64,000 bases of DNA from Trichinella spiralis. Taxonomy: Eukaryota; Nematoda; Enoplea; Trichinellida; Trichinellidae. A model generated the notes under the pieces. It saw only the letters and a list, made by a program, of their open reading frames with translations. It was not told where the DNA came from and made no database searches. The stretch spans positions 9,288,893 to 9,352,892 of the forward strand of contig CM012953.1 in assembly GCA_000181795.3 (NCBI GenBank). Reading direction: 5' to 3'. Made by a program: the position numbers and the translations under genes. Shown one piece after another: positions 14,932 to 26,184 of this stretch (within the stretch, counting starts at the first letter, position 1; each line of letters opens with the position of its first letter).

Positions 14932-17900
14932 TCAGCCTTTAGATGCTTCGATTTTTTTCCGTTTTTCTTTTTCAATTTGCTTTTTCAAATGTTCTTTGTA
15001 CAAAAATATATCACCATCTAGCTTTGTAATAGTACCTTTGTCGCAAAGCCAAATTTCTTCGGCGACCTGTTGGAAAATTCATAATTTTTACAAAATTGAA
15101 AACTGAGAAGAAGAAGAAAAAGAAGACAAATAAAACAATTTTCCAACCTGACTAACGAGTCGAAAATCATGAGAAACTAGCAACATTCCACCGCCAAATT
15201 CGTTTATAGCTTCAGCTAAAGCGTCAATACTTTCCATGTCCAAATGATTGGTCGGTTCATCCAACAGAAGCAGATGAGGTCTTTGCCAAGCTAACCAAGC
15301 GAACGACACTCGACATCGTTGACCATCGGAAAGCTGTTTCATAGGACAAGTCTAAAATATTCACAATTATTAATATTGTCATACAAATAATTAATTATTC
15401 AAAACAGGCTATTTTCGAACATCACTCACTTGTTGACGACCAGTCAAACCGTAACGTCCGATTATTTTTCTCATTTCTTCCTTTTCCACCACCTCTGGAT
15501 ATGCTTTCAACATATATTCCAATGCTGATAAATTCAGATCCAGTAATTCGTGCAAATGCTAAATTGCAAATTTACATAATAGCACAGAATAAGACAATTA
15601 ATCGAACTGAATAATTTACACACCTGATGATAACGACCGATCTTGACGTGAGAGTGACGTCGAATCAATCCATCGGTCGGCATCAATTCGCCACCAATTA
15701 ATTTCAAAAATGTACTTTTCCCCGCACCATTTGGACCAACAAGAGCTATTCGAGTATTTAAATCAATACCACATTCAAAATTTCGATAAATCCATGGCTA
15801 CAAAGATGAATAAGAAAAAAAAATGCAAATGAGAAAAATACAATCAAAAATGAAAAATACACCTGATCAGGACCGTAACGAAATGAAATATGTTGAACCA
15901 TTATAACTGGAGGAGGTATGTAGCCAGGATCAAAAAAATAAAACTGTTTTACCTGAAATTATGCATTTTTAATTTCACCTAGCAAAGAGATGAAATGTTT
16001 TCAAAAATACCTTCTCTTGTACAACTTTCTCTGTCAAACCTCCAGCAACCATTTTGTTCAAAACTTTTTCTTTGCTCTGCGCTTGTCTGGCCAACTTCGC
16101 ACTGCCATGACCAAATCGAGCAATGTAATCCTGAAAGAAATATGCTGAGCAAGCTTCACCCTAAATTACATCTAATCACCTTCATATGAGCCAATTGAGC
16201 TTGTTCCCAATTGTAACGCTTCATTTGATTTTCAAGTAATTCAATTCGAGTTCTCACAAACTGATCATAGTTTCCCTGTAAAGATGACTCGTATAACAAA
16301 ATTCTGTCAAACGATGAAATAATCATTTTTTTCTTGAATTTATCTAAAATTTTCAGTTCATCGCATTTCGGCATACATCACTGCATGTGTGTGCTTTGAC
16401 AAGGCTTTATATTCATCATTAATATCCCTTCAACCATTGTGACGAACGTTCAAATTTTAATTCAACACTTACCGTGTAATACACTAAACGCTGTTTATTG
16501 AAATGAATGATGTTCGTGCAAACTCCATTTAAAAAATCTTGAGAATGAGACACAATTACCAATATTCGTTTATACCTAAAAACAAAACAAATATTAAACG
16601 CAAATTCACACATGAAACAAATTAAAAAAATATCTCTTAAGGAAATCTAATATTTAATCTTTTATGAATGTAGAGTGAAAAACAAATTGTTTGCAAAATG
16701 AAAATAAAAATCATCAAATAATTTAAGTACTAATTTTGAATCATTAATAATTCGAAATTTACAAAATTTCTAATGAAAAATTATTTTTATCATACATTTT
16801 TACAATAAATGTGATAATTTAATGGCAGAAATTACACAAATGCTTGAAAATTTATAAGCAATATATTTGATAAAAAAGCTGTTCTATAAAATGAAAGTGG
16901 GTACATTAATAATTAATAGTTACTGTTTAAGTTCCTCCTCTAGCCATACACATGCATCCAAATCAAGATGATTCGTTGGTTCGTCAAGAAGAAGAATACA
17001 CGGTTTCAAATACAAAGCACGGGCAAGAGAAATTCGCATTCTCCATCCACCTGTACTTATAAAACAGATTGAACTTTCATTCATTATCAAATTATAATCG
17101 TAATGATTAAACAAGTGAAAAGACAAATGCTTACCGGAAAAATGCTTACACTGCTTATTCATCATCTCAGGTGTAAAGCCAAGACCATGCAAAATTTCAG
17201 CTGCTCGAGTTTCAGCAGTATCAGCAGAAATATCATCCAAGCGGTCATAAATGTCCATTAATTTATCGTGAGATTCTGTAAGAAAAACATATTTCATTCA
17301 TCACCATCTTTTACTTTTTAAATACATTACCAACATCATCAGAATGAGCTAGTTCTTCAGCTTCCTTTTCCAAACGAATACGTTCTTCATCTACATCTAT
17401 CACTGCTTGCAAAGCAGTTTTTTCGCTTGCTGGCATTTCATGAGACAGTAAGTAGACATCCATCGTAGGTGGTACTGGCAATTCTCTACTAGCAATACAA
17501 TTCAAAAAAGTTGACTTTCCTGAAACGAATAAATAATAAACAACAAATTAATTTTTTATAAAGTTTCTAATTTTCTAATAGGATTAAAATAATTTTCATA
17601 CACATTTTGATTACTTTATTTCTGAATAAAACATTACAAATATGTTCTTGACATAGATTAAACACAAGTTTCATACTCACCGCATCCATTTAAACCTATC
17701 AATCCATATCGTCTGCTCCAATTCAGTTCTAGACGAGTATCGCTTAGCATTTCTACACCATAATAAGTCAACGTTATGCTTTCAATCTTTATATCTCTAG
17801 ATTGCTCGTGTGAAGAAAGCACACCAGTGATGGAACGAGCTTTAGCATTTTCCAATTCTATTGCTTTTAATTGTTCGGTCAATTCATCAAATTCCTTGTT

Positions 17901-18099
17901 ACCTAATATAATCATACAATTATTGAAATTCATACAAATTGTTTAATTAATTACTTTCGCCAACTAAAGCTGACTGCTGGTTTTCATTAGATGCTGTTTC
18001 TTTTGATGCTGCGGTGCGATTTCCTTTGGGCATTGCCATACGCTGCTTCGCGAGTTCCTTTTTCTTCGCATCTCTTCGTTTACGAGCATCTGACGGCAT
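14932..18099 (-). CDS. ABCF2: ABC-F family ATPase, ABCF2 orthologue
   Basis: Soluble twin-cassette ABC protein with no membrane domain; ABC-F proteins act on ribosomes and translation. Exons read from the right: 18099-17955, 17902-17681, 17519-17331, 17275-17135, 17050-16924, 16575-16473, 16275-16180, 16130-16011, 15952-15863, 15797-15624, 15558-15430, 15351-15148, 15066-14932. Total 1,875 nt = 624 residues, about the size of human ABCF2. Cassette 1 has Walker A GLNGCGKST, signature FSGGWRMR and Walker [12 protein letters not shown]. Cassette 2 has Walker [10 protein letters not shown], signature LSDGQRCR and Walker [12 protein letters not shown]. The Lys-rich N-terminus starting MPSDARKRR is typical of ABCF2. 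Start chosen from that conserved N-terminus. Convergent with the Fat-like gene and divergent from METTL16. Confidence 0.96.
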
Positions 18100-19558
18100 G
18101 TCTGAAAAATCTTCATAAAAAACAAATAATTTTATATGAAAAAATAAAATGACTTTCTTAATCCATAAAATTTCAGATAAAAAAGTAATGAATTGAAAAA
18201 CAGTTCATTTTAAATCACAGATTTCAATTAAATAAGCAAAAAACTGTAAAAGACAATGTCAAGCAATATTTCAATTAACCAAAGACTGAAAAAAATAATA
18301 GCATATATAATAAAATCTTTAGAATTAAGATTTTATACCTATAAATCTTACCTCAATATAAAAAAAATAATAATAGACAACTACAAACAATCGTATTATT
18401 GCCAACGTCCACCAAATTGCTTCATTACAGTATGTGATAATGAGGATTTTAAATTCATAAAATTCGATTCATCATGGCATATCAAGTAAAAATAGTGAAT
18501 TTAATTTTAAAATTATTATGATAAATAAAATATTTTATTTTAGTTTATAAATCTTTTATTTCATGAATGTTTTAAACAAAATTTGCTACTTTAACAAAAA
18601 TATCTGCTAACTCAAATATTTTTGAGTGGATATGCTATTGATTATATATTAACTCGTACGTAACAGATATGCTGCTAACTTAAAACTGTAAAATTTTAAT
18701 TTCTTACTTTTTCAATTTCTGAAACTTTTCATTTGGATTTCAAGTGTACTGTAAATTACGCTTTCGTTAACATACCATACTGTAAAAGTTGGTAATTTTT
18801 GTTTTATTTAGTAATTTATGATATAATAATTAGGAATATTGTTTTTAATGAGTTGCTTTTGAATCTCCTCATAATCTTTTGAGTATGTTTTAAATTTAAT
18901 TTTAGGTTTCAATCGTCAANNNNNNNNNNNNNNNNNNNNNNNNNNNNNNNNNNNNNNNNNNNNNNNNNNNNNNNNNNNNNNNNNNNNNNNNNNNNNNNNN
19001 NNNNNNNNNNNNNNNNNNNNNNNNNNNNNNNNNNNNNNNNNNNNNNNNNNNNNNNNNNNNNNNNNNNNNNNNNNNNNNNNNNNNNNNNNNNNNNNNNNNN
19101 NNNNNNNNNNNNNNNNNNNNNNNNNNNNNNNNNNNNNNNNNNNNNNNNNNNNNNNNNNNNNNNNNNNNNNNNNNNNNNNNNNNNNNNNNNNNNNNNNNNN
19201 NNNNNNNNNNNNNNNNNNNNNNNNNNNNNNNNNNNNNNNNNNNNNNNNNNNNNNNNNNNNNNNNNNNNNNNNNNNNNNNNNNNNNNNNNNNNNNNNNNNN
19301 NNNNNNNNNNNNNNNNNNNNNNNNNNNNNNNNNNNNNNNNNNNNNNNNNNNNNNNNNNNNNNNNNNNNNNNNNNNNNNNNNNNNNNNNNNNNNNNNNNNN
19401 NNNNNNNNTTTCGTTGTTATTTATATATAATCGGTAGATAATCAAGTTTGTTATTTTATAAAAAGATATTTTTTTAATGAAAACGATATCCTGCTCAGTG
19501 AATAATTTACTGCTTAGAAATATGTGAAGTAAATGTGAAATTATTTTTCTCATGAAAA
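18100..19558. other. Intergenic region between ABCF2 and METTL16, with assembly gap
   Basis: About 820 bp of AT-rich sequence, a run of 489 N at 18920-19408, then about 150 bp before the METTL16 start. It should hold the divergent promoters of both genes. The short forward frame at 18256-18489 is low-complexity (Ile/Lys/Asn) and I do not call it a gene. Confidence 0.6.
18920..19408. other. Assembly gap
   Basis: Continuous N. True length and content are unknown. It marks a scaffold join, so the order and orientation of the sequence on its two sides rest on linking data rather than on read-through sequence. Confidence 0.99.
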
Positions 19559-22080
19559 ATGAGTCATTTTAAGGTTAACTTTAATTTCAAAAATCCCGAT
19601 GCTATTCGTGCATTGACAAATGTGCTTCTCAAAAAGGACTTTGGTCTTTCAATTGAAATTCCACCAGATTCATTAGTTCCAAGAATCCCTGGTCGCTTGA
19701 ATTATATTCACTGGCTTCAGGATTTGGCTGCTTCTCATTTTCCCGATGAGTCTGTGCGATGTATTGATATTGGTATGGTTAATGTTTGCCACGGGTGGTA
19801 CATTATTTTATAAGCTATTTTTAGGTTCTGGTGCATCGTGCATTTATCCATTATTAGGTGCAAAGGTATGCGGCTGGAAATTTATAGCTGTCGAAAAACT
19901 CCCTGATGCTATAGAATGCGCCAGAAAAAATGTGATGAAAAATAATCTTCAAAATTTAATAAGTGGTATATGATTATGATTATTATTATTATTATTAGTA
20001 GTAGTAGTAGTAGTAGTAACGTATGGAACTGCGTGACTTGAAGCGTTTAAATTGTAAGTAAATCACTGACGAAAGGTTTATTTTATTAATATTTTTAGTT
20101 GTTGAAGTTGATGGACCAATTAATTTGTATAATGTCGTGGAACAGTTGGGGGCCGAAATGATATGCAGTTTTTGCATGTGTAATCCACCTTTTTTCGATA
20201 GTCAACGTAAGGAAGGTCCTGGCAATTTGAGTTCTCCGTCTCGTCGACCGGCTCCTCATTCATGCACGGTCGGAAGGCATGAAGAAATGTTTGCTGACGG
20301 TGGCGAGGTTCATTTTGTCAAACGCATTATTAATGATAGCGAGCGTTTAAGGAAAAGAGTTCGGTATCATAAAATTTTTTTATTATTATACATTTTGCAA
20401 GACATAATCATATTACGTTTTGTTTGTTTGTTTTTGGAATCTACACAACAATGCTTGGAAAGAAGAGAAGTTTGTCTATAGTGAAATCAATGCTGCGAAA
20501 TATTAACGTACAATTTTGTTTACTTAAATTATTTATATTTTATTCTATTTTTTTAAAATTATTTACAGGTGACTAGTATGTGCGAAACTGTCTTTTGCCA
20601 AGGGAAAACACAACGCTGGGCTGTAGCGTGGACATTTGATGAAACTATTCATTTGCAAGTAATAACAAAAATTAATAATAGAAACTGGCAATAGATTTTA
20701 TCCATTATGCAAATGTGTTTGTGCAAAGACGACGATGAATTTATTTTTGCTAGTGTTGTTTATTGCTTTAAGAATGATAGAAAATTGGAAAAAATGAAAG
20801 AACCTGTGTTACTTCAAATTCCAAAATCAGTCAGTTTTCACAATTCGGTGGAATGTACTGCTGCTTGGTTAGAAAGTGTGTTTGAAAATTTAAGCGTAAG
20901 AACTTTTTTTTTTACTTGAAAAATTTTTATTTGAATTTCACATTTATACATAATTTTCAGGTGGAAGTTTTGTATATAAATTTTATTTTGCAGTGCAATT
21001 TTAGTAAAATGATATGTTCGATTGCACTGAGATTTCTGTTTTCAGTTTCAGTTATTTTGAATTTATTTAAAGTTTCATCAATTTTGAAGTTCAGGTATTG
21101 AAATTCATTAAAAATTTTTTGTTCATTTAATGAATCATTTAATTTATAATAAAACCAAGCGTAAAGAATCCATTAATTATAATAAAGGTTGTTGATTGCG
21201 TTTTTACTGATGAAAGACGATTTTGAAATGTATGATTGATTTGAAAATATACTATATGGTAATTAATGGGTAGTGATAATATTTAATTTTTTGATATTTC
21301 AGATGTTTTATAAAAGACACGATCCAGTTTGCAATGTGGGCAGTTCTGTACGTTTTGTTGTGGAAGCGTATAATAACACTTGGAGTCATTCTCGACGAAA
21401 GCGTCGAGCACTGAGGCATGCAGAGGGTGAAGCGGATAGTAAAATGTCGAGAAAAAGTAAGAATATTTGATTAATTTTAATAATTTATTGCAGTCAATAA
21501 ATGTAATAATTATTGCTTGATTTTTTATATTTTGCCTGTAGTGCAAGTATATTTTGTTGTGAAATTGAAAATTTATTATACATCTGAATGAAAATTGAGA
21601 AATATGCAAATTATAATGTAATGTTTTCTAATAAATGCATACGTAATAGCAGGCCATTGTGTTACTCATGATGTTGGTGTTAATTGTACAACAATGGTCG
21701 AATTGTTCAGCGATGAAGAGCAGAATTTTAATAGTGATGAGCAGAGTTTGCAAATTATGCAAAATGAACAGAAGCAGAGCAGCAGTTCGACTGGCATTGA
21801 CAAATTCGTTCAGACAGAAAAATCCCAGCCCAGCTTTGCGGTGATAAAATTCGAAGTACTGGTGAAAGAAATGGTGGCCGGCTTGGAAATGGAATTTATT
21901 TTTATCGACGGCAAATCACCCGAAATGCTGTCTCATATTGTTCAGTATTTCAAAAATTCGATGAATGCTTTGGGTTTAATCCCTCTTTTTTGTTCATGTT
22001 CATATTCATGTATTTGTTTATTTATTTATTCATATTTTTTTATGCAAGAAACATTTGTTCCTTTGTGGGATCGCTTTTAA
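19559..22080 (+). CDS. METTL16: METTL16/METT-10 RNA N6-adenosine methyltransferase
   Basis: Class I SAM-dependent methyltransferase; family members methylate U6 snRNA and SAM-synthetase mRNA. Exons: 19559-19772, 19825-19965, 20099-20363, about 20402-20507, 20569-20658, 20695-20895, 21303-21456, 21650-22080; 1,602 nt = 533 residues (human 562). The N-terminal part contains DFGLSIEIP and RLNYIHWLQDL, then the SAM-binding DIGSGASCIYPLLGA and the catalytic NPPF (in CMCNPPFF). Later blocks MLGKK, FCQGKTQRWAVAW and NTWSHSRRKRR match the family. The C-terminal VCR-like segment (FEVLVKEMVAGLEMEF, then VQYFKNSMNAL) resembles the human U6-binding VCR domain. The join between exons 3 and 4 is unsure: it needs a 38-nt intron and leaves an 11-residue insert before MLGKK. 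The final ~34 residues after NSMNALG are hydrophobic, Cys-rich and unlike the family, so a last splice may be missed. Confidence 0.92.
19974..20018 (+). repeat. Trinucleotide microsatellite (ATT)n-(AGT)n
   Basis: Tandem ATT units pass directly into tandem AGT units inside a METTL16 intron. This is a compound simple repeat, likely length-polymorphic. Confidence 0.85.
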
Positions 22081-24013
22081 ATATGCTATGTTAAACAACG
22101 GTGATGTTTCGAATATTCTTTTTTTTTCTTATTTGCGTGTTGCTTCAGATTTGGTTGTATTTGTGTGCATTATTTTGTTTTAACATTTTCTTGCGTGTAA
22201 TGCCTGTGAAAAGTAAGAAGTCAAAATAGTTTAGTGATGCATCTTTTCAGATAGTAAAATAAATATAAAAAATTACTATTTTTATGATTTGAAAAATGGA
22301 CTTAAAAGTTGCAAAATTTTCATTTCTTACAGTGTTGCAATCCATTTGAAAAATTGTCAACAGATTATTCATTTCAAGCATTGTTTGTACAAATGAAATG
22401 TGAAATTCCATCTCTCTTGTATAATTGAGATATTTTTTTGAGCAACATGTCCAAGATGCTGCTGCTGTTATTGTAAGTTAGATTTCTTTTTTCATAATAC
22501 ACAATGCTATTTTTGGTACACGAATTTGAATAAGTTGTTTTAATTGATGCAGTTGCAGTGTCACTGTTTTTGGTTGTTCGACAATATGCTTTCATTTATC
22601 TGTTGATAGAAATATGATTTAATGAAGTTAAAGGTAAAGTTACAACAACATTCAGTGAATAAATAAGTGAAAACATCCGACAGAATTATTAGCTGCTGTG
22701 TAGAAATAATTCTCAGACATTGTTGAGCATACATGGTGAGTTTTTTGAATTTAATATTGTGAATTTTGGTGAGAAGTAATTGAAATTTGGTTGATGACCA
22801 TATGTGCATGATTACAGTCATCAGTAAATTATTATTTGATTTTTCTCTATGCAAAACGATGTGTTGCAAATAAACACTGTATTATGATGTTCAAGTTTAA
22901 TGTACTGTATAAACAATTTTGCAATAACTCAAACTTACTTTATTACCTCGTAACAATCAGCATTAACTCATTTAATACAAGTTCTAATGAAGCAAATAAA
23001 CAGCAACATCTGTATTTCGCCATTTTTCATTAGTCGAAGCACTGAATAATGCACCAGTAATATATCAAACAAATCAACTGTAGAAAAATCAAGCAAATTA
23101 GTTGTTATAATGCCATGACATATGGAAAATAAAGCGATGCCATCTACTCATGCAATGGCAGTGATCACCACTAGAGATAAAGTGGTGGAAGTGACATGAC
23201 AGAAAAATTATAATGTTTTAGATATCGCAACTGGTTGCTTTATTTTGTTCATTGAGTCGGAGATGATTTGAAAAAGTTTCAAATTTGATGAATTATTGAT
23301 AATATTCAAGGTATAATTATGAAAAATAACACAAAAGTAAATGAAAATCATGCAAAAACGAAAATCTGTTGTTGAATTTATGCTGTCAGTAATTAATACG
23401 TGTAACAAAGCTTTCATGTCAATCATAATCATTTTACTTTTTTCCAATTATTAGAATATGAGAATTAGAATATTCAAATTAACATAAACGACGATAAACA
23501 TAAAGGTAAAGCAAAATAAATCAAATATTCTAATGCAGATTGTATTAATGCAAATGCAATAGTCAGAGATAATAAAAAAAATATGAAAGTATAGTTATAA
23601 ACAAAACAATGAATTAATTATTAATAAAAATAGGACTGGAGCTTATATCCAAGTCTTAGAAGTTAAGTGTGCGCAGCTGCATTATCATAATACTCAGAAA
23701 AGAAAGTACAAATTATATTTATAAATTTGCTTAAGACGACAATGTGTAAACACTTAAAATTTCATTTTTTAAGCAAAAGCGATGTTTTGCGAATTTAAAA
23801 TGTCTCTTTAATAATAATGACGATTCATCTTGTTGAAATTACAGTTTTTAATATTTATTTTTCAAAGCATGTTGCTAAAATTGAATGTTATAATTGTGTT
23901 AGCTTTCCAGTTGGAAAAAATTTTCCTTTCCATGTTCTCAGAAACGGACAAAATTTAAGTTTACAAAATGATAAATAAACATTATTAACATTTTAATTTC
24001 GCTTTTAATATAG
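22081..24013. other. Intergenic, nothing recognised
   Basis: AT-rich sequence of 1.9 kb between METTL16 and the CxxxC gene. Only short low-complexity frames occur on either strand. I searched the reverse strand here for cadherin exons (NDN or LDRE motifs) that could continue the cadherin at 26185-30776 and saw none. Confidence 0.5.
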
Positions 24014-24020
24014 TATAAAA
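24014..24020 (+). promoter_or_regulatory. Candidate TATA box of the CxxxC secreted-protein gene
   Basis: A TATAAAA heptamer lies 43 bp before the ATG of the small secreted-protein gene. Transcription starting about 25-30 bp downstream would give a very short 5' UTR and skip most of the two out-of-frame ATGs near 24044. TATA-like words are common in AT-rich DNA, so this is tentative. Confidence 0.3.
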
Positions 24021-24063
24021 GCAATTTCAATTGCAGTAGCAAGATGTCACAGATGCAAAAATC

Positions 24064-25196
24064 ATGCTGATAAAATTTTTCCTGTTCTTTAACATTCTTA
24101 TTTTGCTGCATGCATCTCTGATTGACAACTTTGTAAGTATCACGTTGAGAATAAAAGAAGAAAAAGCACTTTAAAAAAAATCTTCTATTTACACTGAATA
24201 AAAGCACATGTAAATTTTACATAAAATATTATAATATATATGAATTCGAACAGTACGGCAAATTTATTATTGTACACGCATTATGAATAATAACTTGAAA
24301 ACTGTTATTAGTAAATATTTTTTATATTATTTACGTCTTTTAATTATTATTTTCTTTGCTTAAAAATATGTTATAAAATTTATTTACATATAAGTGCTGC
24401 ACTATTTTCTAGATTGAAAATATATTTGAAGCAACTGAATTATGCACTACGCAATGTCAAGACTCCATTTCAGATCTTGCTTGTAAAAGAAAATGCATTT
24501 GGGAAAAAGTAATTTTAAACAATATGTTTTCATTATTTTTATTTTAATTAATAAAGCAGCAAGTTCACGTGTGGTTTATATGATGAACTGCATTCTAAAA
24601 TAATTTATTTTGTTTATTTCAGTTTTACTTACGCGTTAAAAGCTATTGATGCACATGTAAAGGGCTATTTTTAATGCATGCAAATGACGGTTTTTAAAAA
24701 GTCGATTTACTTTAAATTTATTAATATTTTAGGCTCCAGATGAAGTGCTTTATCTTCAGGAATATTTTTGTTATCAGAAATGCTTCAATGCTGTGAAAGA
24801 GCATGATTTGCATCCCAATTCCATGAAAAAATGCATCAAGTTCTGCACTGCAGAGAGGCATGTATTTTATTTTTCTTGATGTTATTTTAATTAACATAAA
24901 ATTGAAATTAAACATTATTAAAAATTAATAAGTTACTTTATGTTTGACATTTATTTGAATTAAATATTTAAATAAAATTATATAAGTTATAATAAATGTA
25001 ATGCTTTGGATACACCAATACTTTATAGCAGAAAATGCAATGTAAATTATTCATCACATTAATCATAAAATTCATTATTTTATTATTTATAAAAGCATGG
25101 ATGAAAATTTATTTCATAAAGAATATATATTATCATTTTTAGAAGTATCAAATGAAAAAAGGCAGTAAATTAACCTCAAAAATGAAGCAAAAGTGA
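24064..25196 (+). CDS. Small secreted protein with four CxxxC motifs, function unknown
   Basis: No family recognised. Four exons: 24064-24132, 24413-24508, 24733-24861, 25143-25196, total 348 nt = 115 residues, all junctions phase 0 with clear GT/AG sites. Exon 1 encodes a signal peptide (MLIKFFLFFNILILLHAS). The mature part has exactly eight cysteines at residues 34, 38, 47, 51, 68, 72, 89 and 93, spaced C-x3-C-x8-C-x3-C-x16-C-x3-C-x16-C-x3-C. Paired CxxxC suggests helices cross-linked by disulphides, as in helical-hairpin peptides or nematode DUF19-like domains (inference only). The 22-residue C-terminal tail is basic and Cys-free. Every short internal frame was too small to appear in an ordinary ORF scan, so the gene rests on splicing logic. 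A TATA-like box lies just upstream. Confidence 0.72.
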
Positions 25197-26184
25197 TAAT
25201 TTGTTGCGTTTTCCATGAATCGTATAATAAAATTTTCAAAATAACACATGATTAAACATGATCATGAAAAGCGTTCAGTTGTGTGAGTTGGTTTTTAATA
25301 AATTGCAAGTTTTATTTATTGACACATTTGAAATGAACATTAAAATGCTGTTTTATTTAAAACTGACGCATTTCAATGAGCATCAACGCATAAAATTAAC
25401 GTAAAATAGTATAATATGAAGAAAAAGTCAAATAGTTTTTTATCATGAAGCAAAAAATAAAGAAGTTATCAGTATAAGAAAAATGAGGTACAACTACTTT
25501 TTATTTTACTTTTCTGTTCAAGAGACTGTAGCTTTCCAAAGCTGCAAAGATGCATTTTTCGTTGAAATGAAAGACCTATGTTGTACCAGGATTGAGAAGA
25601 ATGTCCATTTTATATGCAACTGTTATGTCAGTAATGTGCATTTAATTTCACTTTACACTAAAATTGTGAATATTAAAGATTTTCATTTCTTGTTCAATTA
25701 GTCAGTCCTCTTAGTCAGTTATAATGGAAAATAATAATTGCAAATAAATGAATGCATCATGTGAAAAAAGAAAAATCACGCAAAATTGTATTAGTATTAG
25801 TTGAATTTTTTTAGGAAAAAAGATGCTCTTAAGATTGAGCTTTTTCACTTTTGAAAAGCAAATAATTGCAAGTTCGAAGTTAATACATAATTTATCAACT
25901 GACGGTTGGAAATGCATTATTAACAGTGCATTATTTGAGGCTGCTTGTGTAATTCAAAAGAAGAAGAAAAAAAAACAAATGAAGCTAATTTGCCTAAAAA
26001 ATTTTGAATTATATCCCAAAATCATAAACAAGAATTTGAAATCCCTCCCTGTGCTGTGCGGTGATTTCAAATTCCACCCAATTTTGACAACGTTTGATAG
26101 GGCGGGAAATTGACTTTAAGTTTTTTAATGTAGTTCGGGGAGTAAATTCCAAGTAAAAAAAAGATTGTTGTTGCAAAAGCAATG
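25197..26184. other. Gene-less stretch at the broken end of the reverse-strand cadherin
   Basis: AT-rich, about 1 kb. A forward frame at 25483-25701 encodes a hydrophobic start and five cysteines but has no other support. On the reverse strand, where the next cadherin exon should lie, I see no cadherin motif. Confidence 0.5.

Noticed and set aside
18256-18489. 77-residue forward frame between ABCF2 and the gap
   Set aside because: Ile/Lys/Asn-rich low complexity, no homology, in the promoter region.
20916-21101. Possible extra METTL16 exon reading VEVLYINFILQ after a TTTCAG site
   Set aside because: Skipping it joins exon 6 (ending ENLS) directly to MFYKRHDPVCN in phase, matching family spacing; including it adds AT-rich nonsense.
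25483-25701. 72-residue forward frame with hydrophobic start and five cysteines next to the CxxxC gene
   Set aside because: The cysteine spacing does not match the CxxxC pattern, there is no supporting splice site, and it turns into AT-rich noise. It could be a decayed neighbour but I cannot support it.
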